From: Simmondsia chinensis | Lineage: Eukaryota; Streptophyta; Magnoliopsida; Caryophyllales; Simmondsiaceae | Length of the DNA stretch: 64,000 nt | Assembly (NCBI GenBank): GCA_018398585.1 | Contig: JAGTTD010000001.1 | Coordinates: 10,790,501 to 10,854,500, forward strand | Direction of reading: 5' to 3' | Shown here: positions 29,980 through 41,778 of the stretch, piece by piece | How the letters are laid out: every line of letters begins with the position of its first letter | Numbering within the stretch: the first letter of the stretch is position 1 | Program-made: the position numbers and the translations under genes | Notes under the pieces: generated by a model | The model's input: only the letters and a program-made list of their open reading frames with translations | What the model was told of the DNA's origin: nothing | The model's database searches: none

Positions 29980-32615
29980 GGAGTTCATTTGTAAACTTTT
30001 AGAGAGAGAATTCTCTCAAAGGCGATTTCTAGTGGGCAGCGCTTGGGGCACACGCGCGATCTTCTAACATCGCATGACTGCTCATTCGGGGCGGTACGGC
30101 AGCGTTCTTTGCAGATCTGAGCTCGTCGTCTCGTAGTCTTTCGCGGTGTATATTCATTTCTCTGTTTCCTTTTACTGGTTTGAGGGTGAAACACATGTGA
30201 GTGAGGGTGGTGGTTAGTGGCGGCAGTGGCTTGCGTAGGACGTGTTTCTGGCGGGTATCTTGCCGGAAACACCAGTGGCTTGCCCCTGCATCCTTTTCCT
30301 CGCTGTTCTTTGTCCTTGGCGGTGACGGTTTACGGGTTCTGGCTTGCGGCTAGGCAACCGTCTCTCTCTCTCCTCTTAGGGCTAGGGTTTTCTCTTCTTT
30401 GGTAAGTTTACAAAAGATCTCCACTCAATTTTTCCAGATTTGGCAGTTGCGGATTTCGTGGATCCTATCCCTAAAATCACGCACCTACTTTATTTGGTGA
30501 TTTTTTCCAATTTTGAGTTGGACTGGTGGCTCTTGGGGTGATGCTGGGTGTTTCACGTGGTGTTTTCCGGCCAACTGGCACAAAATTCGATTTTTTCCCC
30601 TCCCGTTCTACCTTGTTTTATGCACGCCATGGCTGAGTCGCAAGTTTAGGTGGCTGATGGTGGGGCTGGGACTCTGTCACTATTGGGTGGCATGGGTGTA
30701 GATGACGGTTTCAGTTTGAACTTTGATGGTATGGGTTCTAGTGATAGAGCCCTCTCCTTTGTTCCTCCTTCAATCGTTAATGGTGAGGTTGTTACGACTA
30801 TCACCGGTGAAGATGTTGCCCCGGGTCTTCAAAAATGGCAGCGTTATCTTGTTGGACATGTTGTCGGGGGCCGGGTTGCATATTCACAGTCTGTACCCAT
30901 AGCCAACCTCCTTTCGGAATAGAAAGGGCTTGAGTGTGTCATCTTCGACGGAGTGAAGTACTACTTTTGCTTTAAGACATGTGAAGACTCCGAGAATGTT
31001 CTTCGTGGCTGCCCTTGGTACATCAAAGGGCGCTCTCTCTCGCTTTTCGACGTTGGTCCCATGACCTTGTCCCTGACCTTCCTTCAATTTCTCTTTGGAT
31101 TCAACTTCATGGCTTACCAGCACCCCTATGGACAAAGAGGACTCTTAACACCATTGCTAGTGGTGTGGGACGTCCCCTATTCATGGATAAGCCTACTTGT
31201 GATGGGACTATACTTGGTTATGCGTGGGTTTGTGTGGAAATCGAGGCTAAGATCACTCTGATCAAGAAATTATTTGTTGACTACAATGGGGCTTGTTCTC
31301 TGGTGAATGTGAAGTATGAAGGTTTGCCGAAATTTTGTTAAAAATGTCATGTCTTTGGCCATTCTTGCTCTGCATCATCTGTGGCCCCTCTTTCCCTTAC
31401 AATTCCGGCGTCTGTGGCTAAAAAACTTGGTCGTCGGAGAAAAAACCGTCGCCGAAAGAAGGGTGGGGATCATGGGTGGTTCTAGTCCACCTACTGGGCT
31501 TACACATGGAGTGGGTCCAGCGGGTTTGTGGGCTGAGCCAGCTGGGCCCATGGAGGAGGAGGGGTCCTTTGACCTATGAATGGTTGGGCCTTGTGTGGGT
31601 GTGGCTAGAATTTGTTGAGGTTGGGCCTTCTCAAGTCTTAGAAAACTTTGGGAGGCATTGAGAGGGGTCCGGGGGCTCAATTGTAGATGAGACTTATGTT
31701 GTTGCTGGGCTGGGTTCTCTTGGGCCTACTAGTGATAATGTTGGCCCGCTTGCTGGGCATGGGAACAGGCCTGCTGGGCCAGGATTAGAGGTTGGGGAAA
31801 ATAACATTGGGCCACCTGTTGGACCATTGCTTGACCCCAATTCTCGGCCTGCACTTGGGCCCATTCATGATATGGGCCTTTAGGCCCTCTTACGATGCGG
31901 TGGCAAGCGTCTTTTGCCACCGGGCAGCCGGGCCCGGTGGCATCAGGCTGCCTGAGCCCGCTTTGAGGTCTTCCCCAGCGGGCTTGGACGTGGTGTCCCC
32001 ACTCGAGCCGCACGTGCGGGTCAGGGATACGTTGGGCTCTTTGGACTCCTATGATGTAGCCGATTCATCTACCCGATTTGAGGAGATTTCGAGTCATGCT
32101 GATTGTCCCGTCGAGGTTGAAGAGTTTCAGGGAGCTTTGGTAGGGATTCTTTAAGTCGGGTCATGCCATAAGAATCAAGAACCCAGTGTACCGAGCATCC
32201 TTTGTCTCAGCGAACAAGAAGGTTACTCGAACGCCTTTCCAACTGATTGAAAGGCACAAGCAGACTTTTTGCCGCTCGAGGTGATTGTGGAGTTTATGAG
32301 GAAGCTCCCATTCTTCCGCCCCGAAGGACTAGAGCTACTTCCAAGAAGCAGAATCCGGACCCACACCCTCCTCCGAAGGGGAGGCGAAGAAGATAAGTCC
32401 TATCCTCTTTCTCCAGTGTTTGAGTGATTTACTTTGATCCTATGATATAATCGTTGCATTTCCTCTTGCTTTGACTTCTGCTGTGTTTGCTTTTTACATT
32501 GTTTAGCTTCATTTGGATTTGCTTTGCAGGTCTTTGGCCGTGTTTTGGGGCATGCCTCTCGTACTAATGTATGATTTTTTGATATATACGATACTAACTT
32601 ATCAAAAAAAAATAT
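29980..32615 (+). mobile_element. ORF1-only L1-type LINE
   Basis: This 2.6-kb insert is flanked by a 10-bp TSD, TTGATTTATT (29970-29979, 32616-32625), and ends ACTAACTTATCAAAAAAAAA. It contains a 5' UTR, one damaged ORF1 (30629-32396) and a 3' UTR of about 220 bp. A full plant L1 would have an ORF2 of about 4 kb between them. It sits inside the 3' region of the Sirevirus-like element, so it is younger than that element. Confidence 0.82.
30629..32396 (+). pseudogene. LINE ORF1 with DUF4283 and zinc knuckle
   Basis: ORF1 proteins bind LINE RNA. The start is the ATG at 30629 (MAESQV, stop, VADGGAGTLSLLGG). A DUF4283 domain follows: KWQRYLVGHVVGGRVAYSQ (30833-30889), VKYYFCFKTCEDSENVLRG, CPWYIKGRSLSLFD, then after a frameshift near 31090 WIQLHGLPAPLWTKRTLNTI and GYAWVCVEIEAKITL (31218-31262). 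The CCHC knuckle KFC*KCHVFGHSC (31333-31371) has a stop inside. A long Gly/Pro-rich variable part follows, and the C-terminus reads PPKGRRRR with a stop at 32396. Three or more disruptions exist. Confidence 0.8.
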
Positions 32616-33005
32616 TTGATTTATTCTCTTTTTGTTGATGACAAAGGATGGACAGAAATTGGTGTTTAGTTACTTCATGTTTATTTGATTCATGTTATGG
32701 AAATTATGCTAGGTTTAAGTTAATTGAACATCTAACCCCTATAATGCATCTATCATGGCATGAAGTTTGTGTTTGGTTGTGAAATGTTAAACGTGATGAT
32801 GATGTTAACCTATTGAATATAATTTCTACAATGCATCAACATAGGGGTAGACAATTGAGTTTAGACTCTTAACATGTTGAATTGATATGAAGTGAGAATT
32901 TGTATAATTTGATTAGTCAATAGTTTTATGGTGAATTCTGTACTTCAACTTTTATTTTTCCAAGATAAAACATCAAATATTTGTCATAATCAAAAAGGGG
33001 GAAAT

Positions 33006-34491
33006 TGTTGGCTTAAAGCTACTTATATTTTAATTTTGATGATAACAACCATTTAGTGAGTCATAGTGTTTAAATTATTCTAATCTTGTTTCGCACTGAC
33101 TCATAAGAAAGCTTGGAAAATTAAGGCTATTCATGTTGATACGAAGCTTTTTAAGATTATGATTCAAGAGGAAAAAGGATCAAAGTTCAAGAATTCATCC
33201 AAATTGAAGAGAATGAGATCCGAATCCAAGTGCCTTAAAGTCATTTATTTTTATTTTCTAGGACTTAGGATTGAGATATATCAATTGATTCAAAATCTCA
33301 ATATTGATATTTAATGCTCTGACAAAAATATTTTTGAAATATTTTTGAAATTTGATTTCCGAATTTCATTTGAAACATATTCAAGTAAAAATTTAAACCA
33401 ATCTAAGTTGTCATTGAAAATATTTTTCAAGATTGGTATTTTGAAAAATATGAACAAATCAAACAAGATAAATTTTAAATGGGTGATTATTTAGCTTGAT
33501 TCATTCAATCAATTAGGAACAAAGCAAACAAGAAAATTAATTCAAAAATTAAGCTAATATGAAATTAATCAATCAATTTACTTAGCTAATATGGTAAATT
33601 AACCCATCAATCAAACTAATTGATCAAAACCGTTGAAATCCACACAAGCATGCTGAGTGTCAACACATAGATGGGATGTGTCGACACACAGAAATACATT
33701 AGCCAATTGAAGCAGCTGTGTTTCGATGCATAGAGGTTGTGTGTCGACACACAACACTGCAACAGCTCTAACTGCCACATTTTAGATCCAATTTCTTTCC
33801 AATTTTTCTTAAAAAGTCTTCCACGACTCTTATTTTATCTTGGCTTATAAATAGGGCTTAAAATCTTTAATAAAATCATCCAATTATTCAAGCTTTTATT
33901 CGTCAAAAGTTTTTGAGTTCTACTTACGCTTTAATGTTCTAATCTTTTGTTTTTCTTAAAGTTTTTCTTAATCATCACTAGTTCTCTTTATTGTTGATCG
34001 TTGAGCCTAATTGGCATATCCTTAACTTTGGCTAAGCTTGATCTAGTTTCAATTCACTCCTGAAAGAGTGAAGAATTTGACTGTTTTAATTCTTTCATTG
34101 CTTTAATTCATTTCATTGTAAAGGTGATTATGTGCCTACAGTTACAAAATAATCGGCTGTAAAAGATTAGTCTTGAGCCTACGTACAAAAAGACCAGTTG
34201 TAAAGGCTGGATCCTGAGCCTGCTTTTAAAAAAAATCATCAAGCTTAGTTAAAGGCTCAAGTGAAGAAGAGTAGTCACTTAAGAAGTGGACTGGCTTCTG
34301 GTTTGGAAGTGAACCAGTATAAAAATATTTGTGCATCATTTTATTCTTGCCTTTATCTTTTGATTTCATATTCATTGTCTAACTTTCAATTTAATTTTAA
34401 GTTCAAAAAGTTTAACTTTTCAATTATCAAGAAAGAACCTAAATCATCCCGCCTGCCGCCCCCCGCCCCGTGGTAGCTCTTCGGGCCTTCA
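33006..34491 (+). mobile_element. 3' LTR of the Sirevirus-like element
   Basis: It starts TGTTGGCTTAAAGC right after the PPT and ends CCCCGCCCCG...GGGCCTTCA, the C-rich end common in Sirevirus LTRs. It contains inverted repeats such as TGTGTCGACACACA (about 33680 and 33750). Length is about 1486 bp. The right flank is ATATT. Confidence 0.78.
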
Positions 34492-36880
34492 ATATTTTTC
34501 TTAACTCTACATACCCTAATTTTATGAAATCTGATGTTTTAATGTCAATTATGAACATATTTAGAATTGATTCTGATACCAATTGTACGGGACGTATTTT
34601 TTTCCCTAAACGACTAGAGTGTGCACAGTAGAAAGACAATTTACAATTCTTAATTTTAAATCTAATGTCTTAATCTGATTAAGCTATTTAATTAGACATA
34701 AATCTTACTCTAATAGACTCATAATATAACAATAAAAACATCGAATAAAACAAGTATAAACATGTTACATAGAATAAACGAAATAAAGGAAAGAACAAAA
34801 ATACTTAATTTGGACATACCTGAAGCGCAAATCAAAACTCTGAATTTGTAGATCTGAAATTGGAAGAAGAAACTTCTTGACACCTTCGCAATGACCTCTA
34901 TTAGCATCGGAGTGTGGTCTACCAAAATATTTAATTTAGAACAATTTTGGAACAAAATTTTTCCTTTTAATTTAGAAAAATCCTAAAATAATTTTAGATT
35001 TTTCGTCGTGGAAGAAAAGTAGGTTCCAAAACCTAAAACCTTAAAAAATCAAATCTCAATTTTAATTCACGGAAAATATATGCTTTTATACAAAAAAAGG
35101 CACTTGATGATGCCATCATGACGTTAGCCATCACGCATAAAATACGCATCCTTTCCCTTTTTCTAAATACAGCGCCACTATATATATAGGGTCCGTGTTC
35201 ACACGGATAATGCCCTGTGCGCATTTTTTTTGTTTAAATTTTCACATGAATAAAATTTATCTCATAAATATTATTTAATAAAAATTAATTATTCATCTTA
35301 AGAATAAATAATTCATTTCATGAATTATGTTTAGCAAAATTAATTTATTCATCTTTTAAATAAACAATTCTTCCCATGAATTCAGTTTAAATATTTTCAA
35401 ATAATGCTTAAGTTGAGGCCTGCAGAAGGACGTCGGGGACAGTCTAACTCTAGCTGTAAAGGGGCCATATCCGATTATCATCTCATGATAACAATTGACT
35501 ACCATTAAATAAAACTTAACTCCTCTAAATAAGTTTTACTGCACTCAAGAATTTTTAAAATAAATTTCTTATTATTATTGCAAACAATTAACCCTTCTAT
35601 TAGATATTCACGAGTAAAAATAACCTCTACTACTATTGTTATTTTTCTCACGTCTTTCACGGTAGTTCTCGACTAGCCCTTTTCAAATAATTCATAATAT
35701 AGAAACAATTTCCGTATTAATTGCAAATGCCAAACATATGGAATACTCCGGCTAAAGATTCTAGATTATGTTTATATATTTTCGAATCAACTAAGGAGAC
35801 ATCTTACATTATATATTTGAAGTAAAACATCCTTTCCTATGCAATTGGCCAACGAAGTAAGATCTTGGCTGTTCATTTTTTACCTCATCATTTTGGTCAT
35901 CAAAGCAATTAACATTTCATGCACAAGTTTAGGCTATTTCTCGAATTTAGGGCCTATTTGGGATTGCTTATTCTGGTAAAATAAGTGCTTTTTTTCTGAA
36001 AAAAAATACTTCTCTAGAATCTAAAAGGTGTTTGGCAAACATTAAAAAATGCCTTTTATTAAAAGCATAAGCTGTTTTTCTACTTATAAGCAAAAGCAAA
36101 AATTTGGCGCTTCTGATTATAAGCAGAAGCAGAATCAAAAATTTTTAGGACAAAAATATGCCTACTCAAACATTAAAATTACATCAGACCCTATCATCTT
36201 TCAAAACTCTAACCCTCTACTCAACCAATTTGGTTTTTTTTTGGTAATTTGACAAAAAAAAAATAATTTTTTTTAAACACGGGCCAAATATTAACAATAA
36301 TAAAATAAGCGCTTCTGACTGGTTGAGCTAAACACAAACTGCTTCTTTAAAACAGCACTTTTCACATAAGTACTTTTACAGAAAGTGCTTTTGAAATAAG
36401 CAACTTTTTCAGAGCAATCCCAAACATGCCCTTAGAGTTGTCATCTTACATAATTAATTATTTCTGATAGCATTGAAGAAACAACTAATTCAGGTAGCCC
36501 TACTCAGTGTTTCAATCTTATTGAAAACACCGACATAAACTCTTGGATCCGTATCTACATGACCAAGACAAGTCATCAAAAGTATCATATTATAGTCTTA
36601 TCTAACAAGTTGTCTAAACTTATCACCGACTACAAACATACTTTTACAACACATCGCTAGTTTGATCTAAGTCTTTCTATGATTCAATCTTTTTGACCAC
36701 ATAAACTTAACCTGACATGTCATCTCAGACAATGTCCATCTCATGGAACGTTTTAGAAAAAATAATCACATGCATGCTTAACTCGTAAAACATAATCAAA
36801 CAATAAATAAATAAAACAATGTCATTCATTTGATATTTAAAACTAATTAATTGGGTTTTTTTAGGATACCCATTCCAACA
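34492..36880 (-). mobile_element. Long LTR copy 3 with internal stub
   Basis: The LTR, 36880 to 34584 on the minus strand, starts TGTTGGAATGGGTATCC and carries a TATA box near 35178-35188. A PBS (TGGTATCAG, 34581-34573) and about 80 bp of internal sequence resembling the same place in copy 1 follow, then the Sirevirus-like LTR cuts in. A MITE lies inside at 35950-36431. Without the MITE the LTR would be about 1.8 kb. Confidence 0.85.
35950..36431. mobile_element. Tourist-like MITE in LTR copy 3
   Basis: Ends are GGGCCTATTTGGGATTGCT and, reversed, GGGCATGTTTGGGATTGCT; TTA flanks both sides (35947-35949, 36432-36434). LTR copy 1 shows the empty site: its TATTTAGAGTTGTCGTTC corresponds to copy 3 with the element removed. 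The inside is non-coding, with repeated AAGCAGAAGC/AAGTGCTTTT motifs. Confidence 0.88.
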
Positions 36881-37230
36881 GTTAGTACTAATGCCCTAAG
36901 GCTTTTTGCATGCCTTTTTTTTATTATAGGCACTTTTTCCGTATATTGGCTGCTTAGCATTATTATTATCTGGCGCCTTGTTGTATTGCCTACTCACTGC
37001 TTTATACTCTCTATATGCTTGCTATGGGTCGCTGTGCATGCTCTTCCACCCAGATCTTGTATGCTTTATATTTCCATGCTTTCATGTTTTTCATACTTCT
37101 CAGGTTAGGGGTCTTAGGAAACAGCCTCTCGTTCGGGTATCATTCTGAAGGAGTAAAGCTGCATACGTCCCACTCCTCCCAAACCCTGCTTATACGATAG
37201 CCCTTGAGGCACTGTATCTGCTGTTGTTGA
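36881..37230 (+). mobile_element. RTE-clade LINE 3' end, plus orientation
   Basis: It reads like the shared 3' UTR of plant RTE LINEs: GGGGTCTTAGGAAACAGCCT, AAAGCTGCATACGTCC, GGCACTGTATCTGC and a short (TTG)n end at 37221-37229. It is the same family as 7568, 15473 and 55567 but in the opposite orientation. No TSD was identified; the left limit is set at the LTR border. Confidence 0.7.
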
Positions 37231-37345
37231 TCAATTGCTTTTCATTCACTTATGAATTTTGAATGAAATGATACTTAATCATATTGTTTGATCAATTTTT
37301 TTTCATTCACTTATGAATTTTGAATGAAATGATACTGAATCATGT
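37229..37345. repeat. Tandem duplication of about 61 bp
   Basis: GATCAATT(G/T)(C/T)TTTTCATTCA with ACTTATGAATTTTGAATGAA and ATGATACT(T/G)AATCAT occurs twice. Within each unit TTTCATTCA and TGAATGAAA form an inverted pair. Confidence 0.85.
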
Positions 37346-37811
37346 AAAAAATAAATAAAAAAATATAAAAGGTTTTTAGTGTGATGCAATTTTTGTTGTC
37401 TTCAAAACACATATGCTGCCATCCAAATGGTGTTTTATTGGGTAGTTATGTCATAAGTGGGATTCAAACCCACGCTATTTGAACGAAAGCAATCGAGGTT
37501 ATTATCTACTCAGCCACAAGTCCTTTTGTGTATAAATGGACAAAGGAAAATATGTAATCAACAAATGAGAACGGTCAAAAAATTTTCGGTCCTTGTACCC
37601 GCGTAATTTTTTGTCAAATAAATCGATGTTGTGTGCAGGAATTGAAACCGTGTTCCCAAAGCAACTAAATGATGGTTCATACCTGTAACCTACATGCATG
37701 GAATGATACATGTATATGTTGGTGACGTTCAAAATTAATAATGTGACTTGGATAATAAGTAAATTTAAATTACAAGGACATGCTTGTTATAAATTAATAA
37801 TATGGAAAACC
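37346..37811. other. Intergenic stretch with one tRNA-like sequence
   Basis: Apart from the tRNA-like segment at 37449-37523, nothing was recognised. Confidence 0.5.
37449..37523 (-). other. tRNA-like sequence (tRNA pseudogene or SINE head)
   Basis: The minus strand reads GGACTTGTGGCTGAGTAGAT at its 5' end, with an A-box-like TGGCTGAGTAG, and 3' GTGGG-TTTGAATC-CCCAC, a perfect five-pair T-arm with a B-box-like GGTTTGAATCCC. The acceptor ends do not pair and no clean anticodon arm is seen, so it is not a working tRNA gene. A Leu/Ser-type origin is possible. Confidence 0.5.
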
Positions 37812-38273
37812 TGATGCAGCGCGGAACTGGGAAATTAGGGGAACGGGAAGGTAACAACGGCCTTCCCTTAATTTTATTACTGAAATAAAACAAAAGGGGA
37901 AAAATAGTCTCGATTCTCACAATCCGAGAAAAAAGGAAACAAAGTATAAGTATTTGTGGGAATTAATGATGATGAAACTCTAGCTACCTACCCCTTTAAA
38001 AAGAAGGGATTCCTAAATCCTATGGGAAAACTAATTTAAATTTTAAATCAAATCGATAGTTGATATCGCAATCTATGTGATAAGGATCGACGGTTGAAAT
38101 CTCAATCCGTGTGCTACAACATAAACAATAAAATATCTAAAAAATAAACACAAATTTAAAACAAATTCAAACTCTATCTGTTGGGGCCAACTCAGTCCCA
38201 TCTAGCCGGATCCGTTCCATTGTGCTAGACCCAGTTCTGCTAATACAGTCCCGTTACGGCCTGAACTGCATCA
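37812..38273 (-). mobile_element. 3' LTR of the Gypsy element
   Basis: 462 bp, paired with 43165-43624. The pol frame ends inside it (stop at 38240), a normal overlap in this group. Confidence 0.92.
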
Positions 38274-41200
38274 TCCTCCCCGAGTCGGAGAGAATTCGCC
38301 CTCGAATTCATTATAGCATCGGTGTCACCATTATCTCCAAAATAAGGCGTGAGGTGCTTGACATTGAAGGTATCTGATGTTCTCATTCCCGGTAGGAATT
38401 TGAGCCTGTAAGCGTTGTCATTGATCCTTTCTACTACCGTCAACGAACCAATCTTGCGTGCCGTCAGCTTGTTGTATTCCCAAGCAGGGAATCGTTCTCG
38501 TGTCAATATGGCCCAAACCTGATCACCAGCTTGGAACTAAACCACCCTTCGCCCTTTGTCTCTGGCAGTCTTGTACTTGGTGTTGGCTACGAGTAGGCGA
38601 GCTCGAGTTTGGTCATGTATGTCTTTGAGTGAGTGGATGAAGTCCTCCACCTTACCGTGTGGACGAGTGAGGTCTGGTACTGGAGCCAAGTCTATGGGGG
38701 AGCGAGGAACCAAACCGTAGACGATCATGAAAGGTGCAAAGCCCGTGCTCCTATTGATGGAACTGTTATATGCGAACTCAGCTTGGTGAAACTTGGCTTC
38801 CCCATCCTTTGGCGCGATCAGTAATAAGGCAACATAAGAGGTTCCCTAAGGAATGATTGGTGACTTCGATTTACCCATCCATTTGAGGATGGTGGACAGC
38901 GCTAAAGGCGAGTAAAGTATTCGCCATCTTCCAGAGGGTTCGCCAAAAGTGGTTTACGAACCTGACATCACGATCGGAGACAATGATCAAGGGCAACCCG
39001 TGGAGTTTGTACACCTCTCGGAAGTAAAGACCCACCACGTGTACTGCGTCAGCCGCCCTCTTACATCCAATGAAGTGGGCCGTCTTCGAGAAACGATTTA
39101 CGACCACAAAGATGGAGTCTACACCCCTGTGGTTCTTGGGAGTCCTTAGACGAAGTCCATACTTATGTATACCCAAGGTTGGCTTGGCACCGGCAACGGT
39201 AAGTAAAGCCCTGCATTCGTTGCTCCTCCCTTGGACACTTGACAAATTCGGCAACGCTTGATGTATCGTTCAACCTCCTTGTGTATTGATGGCCAATAGT
39301 ACTTGGCGGTTATGAGTTGCATCGTCTTCTCTCTCCCTACATGCCCCACGTTGTGCTTCTCCTCAATTATCTTGAGCTGTCAACTCGAATCTGGTATGCA
39401 AAGTTGGTTCCCCTGAAGAGAAACCCATCATGGATTGAGAAGTCTGGTACAGACCCTAGCTGTAGGTCCCACCAAATCTGTCTGAACAAGGGATCATTAC
39501 AGTATAATGCCGCCATCTGATCAAAACCTGTGATCTCCATACGGCTCTCTGTCATGATGAGGCTTCTTCTACTTAAGGCGTCAGCCACTTTGTTCATCAC
39601 ACCTGATTTGTGCTTGATGGTGAATTGAAAGAGCTGAATGAAGCTGCCCACTTGGCGTGACGATCTGAGAGTTTTTCTTGGCTATTAATGTACTTGAGAG
39701 CCACATTGCCTGAGTATAGGACGAACTCCCGCTTGGAAAGGTATGGTTTCCAATGTCTCAATGCCCTTACCAATGCCTAGAATTCCAAATCGTAGGTTGA
39801 GTAGTTCAATCGGCTCCCATTAAGTTACTCGGTAAAGAAAGCGATTGGCCTCCCGTCTTGACTGAGGGCAATGCCAATGCCTATCTTAGAGGCATTCGTA
39901 TGTAGCTCAAACGTCTTTTGATAATAAGGAAGTGCTAGGACAGCGCGGAAGTCAACGTCCTCTTAATCTCTTCGAAGGCGTCAGCTGCCTTCGAATTCCA
40001 CACAAACACCCCTTGCTTCATGCACTCAGTTATGGCCAACCCATAGAAACTCCATAGTTCACCAATATTCTGCGGTTCTGGCCAATCAGGGATGGCGGTA
40101 ACCTTGCTCTCGTCAACTGCAATGCCGTCTTTGGACACATCAAACCCAAGGAAGGTCAACGTGTCAATCATAAACTCACACTCTTTAAGGTCGTGAATAG
40201 GCGTTGCATCCTGAGGGTGGGAAGTACTTCCTCTCGATGTGTCAGGTGCCTAGCGTTGTCTTGGCTATAGATCAGAATATCATCAAAATACACAACAATG
40301 AATGTTTTGAAGAAAGGACGCAAGACTTGATTCATGAATCTTGTAAACGTGCTTGGCGTGTTGGTCCGAAAGGCATGACTAGCCATTCATAAAGTCCCTC
40401 TCTTGTCTTGAATGTGGTCTTCCATTCATCACCTGGCAAGATCTGTATACGATGATATCCACTCTTGAGGTCTAGCTTCGTGAATACCTTTGAACTTCGT
40501 AGTTGGTCAAGTAGGTCATCAAGTCTTGGGATGGGAAAATGATAGCACACCATTATCTTGTTGATTGCCCAACTATCAATGCACATATGCCCACTCCCAT
40601 CTTTCTTTGGCGTTAGCAAGGCTAGGATAGCGCATGGACTTAAGCTCTTGTTATGACCCAGGAATTCGAGGCGTGAACTCATGGAGGCTGAGATGTGTAT
40701 TGCTACTCAATGGTTGATATGCTGCTGAAATATTGTTGCAGATTGATGATCTTAAGGCTTTTAGGGGTTGATTAGTTTAGTAAGTGATGTAATGGCTTGG
40801 TAGTCCTTCCCTCTACTACCTTGTGTTGTTTGTTGAGTTATAATAAGCTGCGTTGTACCTGCATTGTAGTATTTCTGCAGCTAGTGAATGTTTGTTAGGA
40901 GGCTAGTCGGTTAGGCTAGTCCTTGGCACCATAATAGATTCAATTGTTAGTTAGCATTAGTTCTAGGTAATTCTAGCAAATTCCTAAGTGGTTTAGTCCT
41001 TGTGAGGTTAGATTCAATGTATTAGGTTCATACTTTGTAAGTAGTATAAATAAGGGACATTAGCATGTAATCCAAAATTTTTTGATGAATGAATTGATCT
41101 CATTTGATTTCTCTCTCTATTTTCTCATCTCTTTTCCCTTCTTCCTCATCTAAACTCTATATTCTTTCTCATCTCATACTCTCTCCATCCCAACCAAGGT

Positions 41201-41778
41201 TAAGGTTCAAGACTTAATATTCGAAACCTTAACAGCTCTCTCGGATGAACCCCTTGGCAAGCAATTCTTCCACTTGGCACCTCAGTTCTTCGTGTTTGGC
41301 TTGGCTCATGCGATAATGGGGCCTGTTCGGAAGGGAGGCTCCAGGCACCAGGTCAATGCGGTGCTGGACATCCCTCATTGGTGGCAATGTGGAGGTTAGT
41401 TCTTCGGGGAATACATCAGCACAATCTTTCAATGGGATCGAGACCTCAGACGGTATCTCCTGGGCTCTAGCCATGCATTCTTTCCCAATCAACACGAAAA
41501 CGACCTTGGCATCGCAAATCTCCTCGGTGAACATGGCGCAACCTTGGATGCCTGGGAGTTAAGCCGTTAAGGCCCGCGGTGCTTCTTCCTTTCTCGTTAT
41601 CAAGATGATCTTCGTCCCTTCGTAGATGATGCTATACATGTTCTTCCTCCCATCATGGACGACGCTCCTATCATATTGCCACGGTCATCCCAATAACAGG
41701 TGACAGGCGTCGATCGTAACTATATCACACCATAGCTGCTCCTTGTAAGTATCTCCTATTGAAAAAGTTAACAAAGCA
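38240..41778 (-). pseudogene. Gypsy pol: RT, RNase H, integrase
   Basis: From right to left. RT N-terminal part: PPMRDVQHRIDLVPGASLPN and QVEELLAKGFIRES (to 41236), then the solo-LTR insertion; RT resumes at 40648 with [33 protein letters not shown] and the intact catalytic VVYFDDILIYS (about 40293-40261). RNase H: ELHTNASKIGIGIAL (about 39910-39866) and KVADALSRR. Integrase: HNVGHVGREKT with CRICQ, DFV near 39145, VSDRDVRFVNHFWRT, NRSTGFAPFMIVYG, and the C-terminal DTFNVKHLTPYFGDNGD. Relatives code this as one polyprotein; here it is broken by frameshifts and stops (e.g. 39935, 39370, 38872). No chromodomain was recognised. Confidence 0.9.
40649..41235 (+). mobile_element. Solo LTR inside the Gypsy RT
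   Basis: 587 bp beginning TGTTATGACCCAGG and ending AAACCTTAACA, flanked by perfect 5-bp TSDs GCTCT (40644-40648, 41236-41240). A TATA box (GTATAAATAAGG, about 41044-41055) followed by CT-rich sequence gives plus orientation. The LTR start resembles that at 45935. Confidence 0.93.

Larger units (their letters stand above)
28396..34491 (+). mobile_element. 3' half of a Sirevirus-like Copia element
   Basis: In order on the plus strand: RT (28396-28840), RNase H (29150-29567), a long non-coding 3' region holding two TTTTTGTTGATGACAAAGG motifs (29872, 32629), a PPT (AAAAAGGGGGAAAT, 32992-33005) and a 3' LTR (33006-34491). That motif and PPT style are typical of the Sirevirus/SIRE lineage. A LINE splits it at 29980-32615. 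The gag, integrase and 5' LTR are missing on the left, where it abuts long LTR copy 2. Confidence 0.8.
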
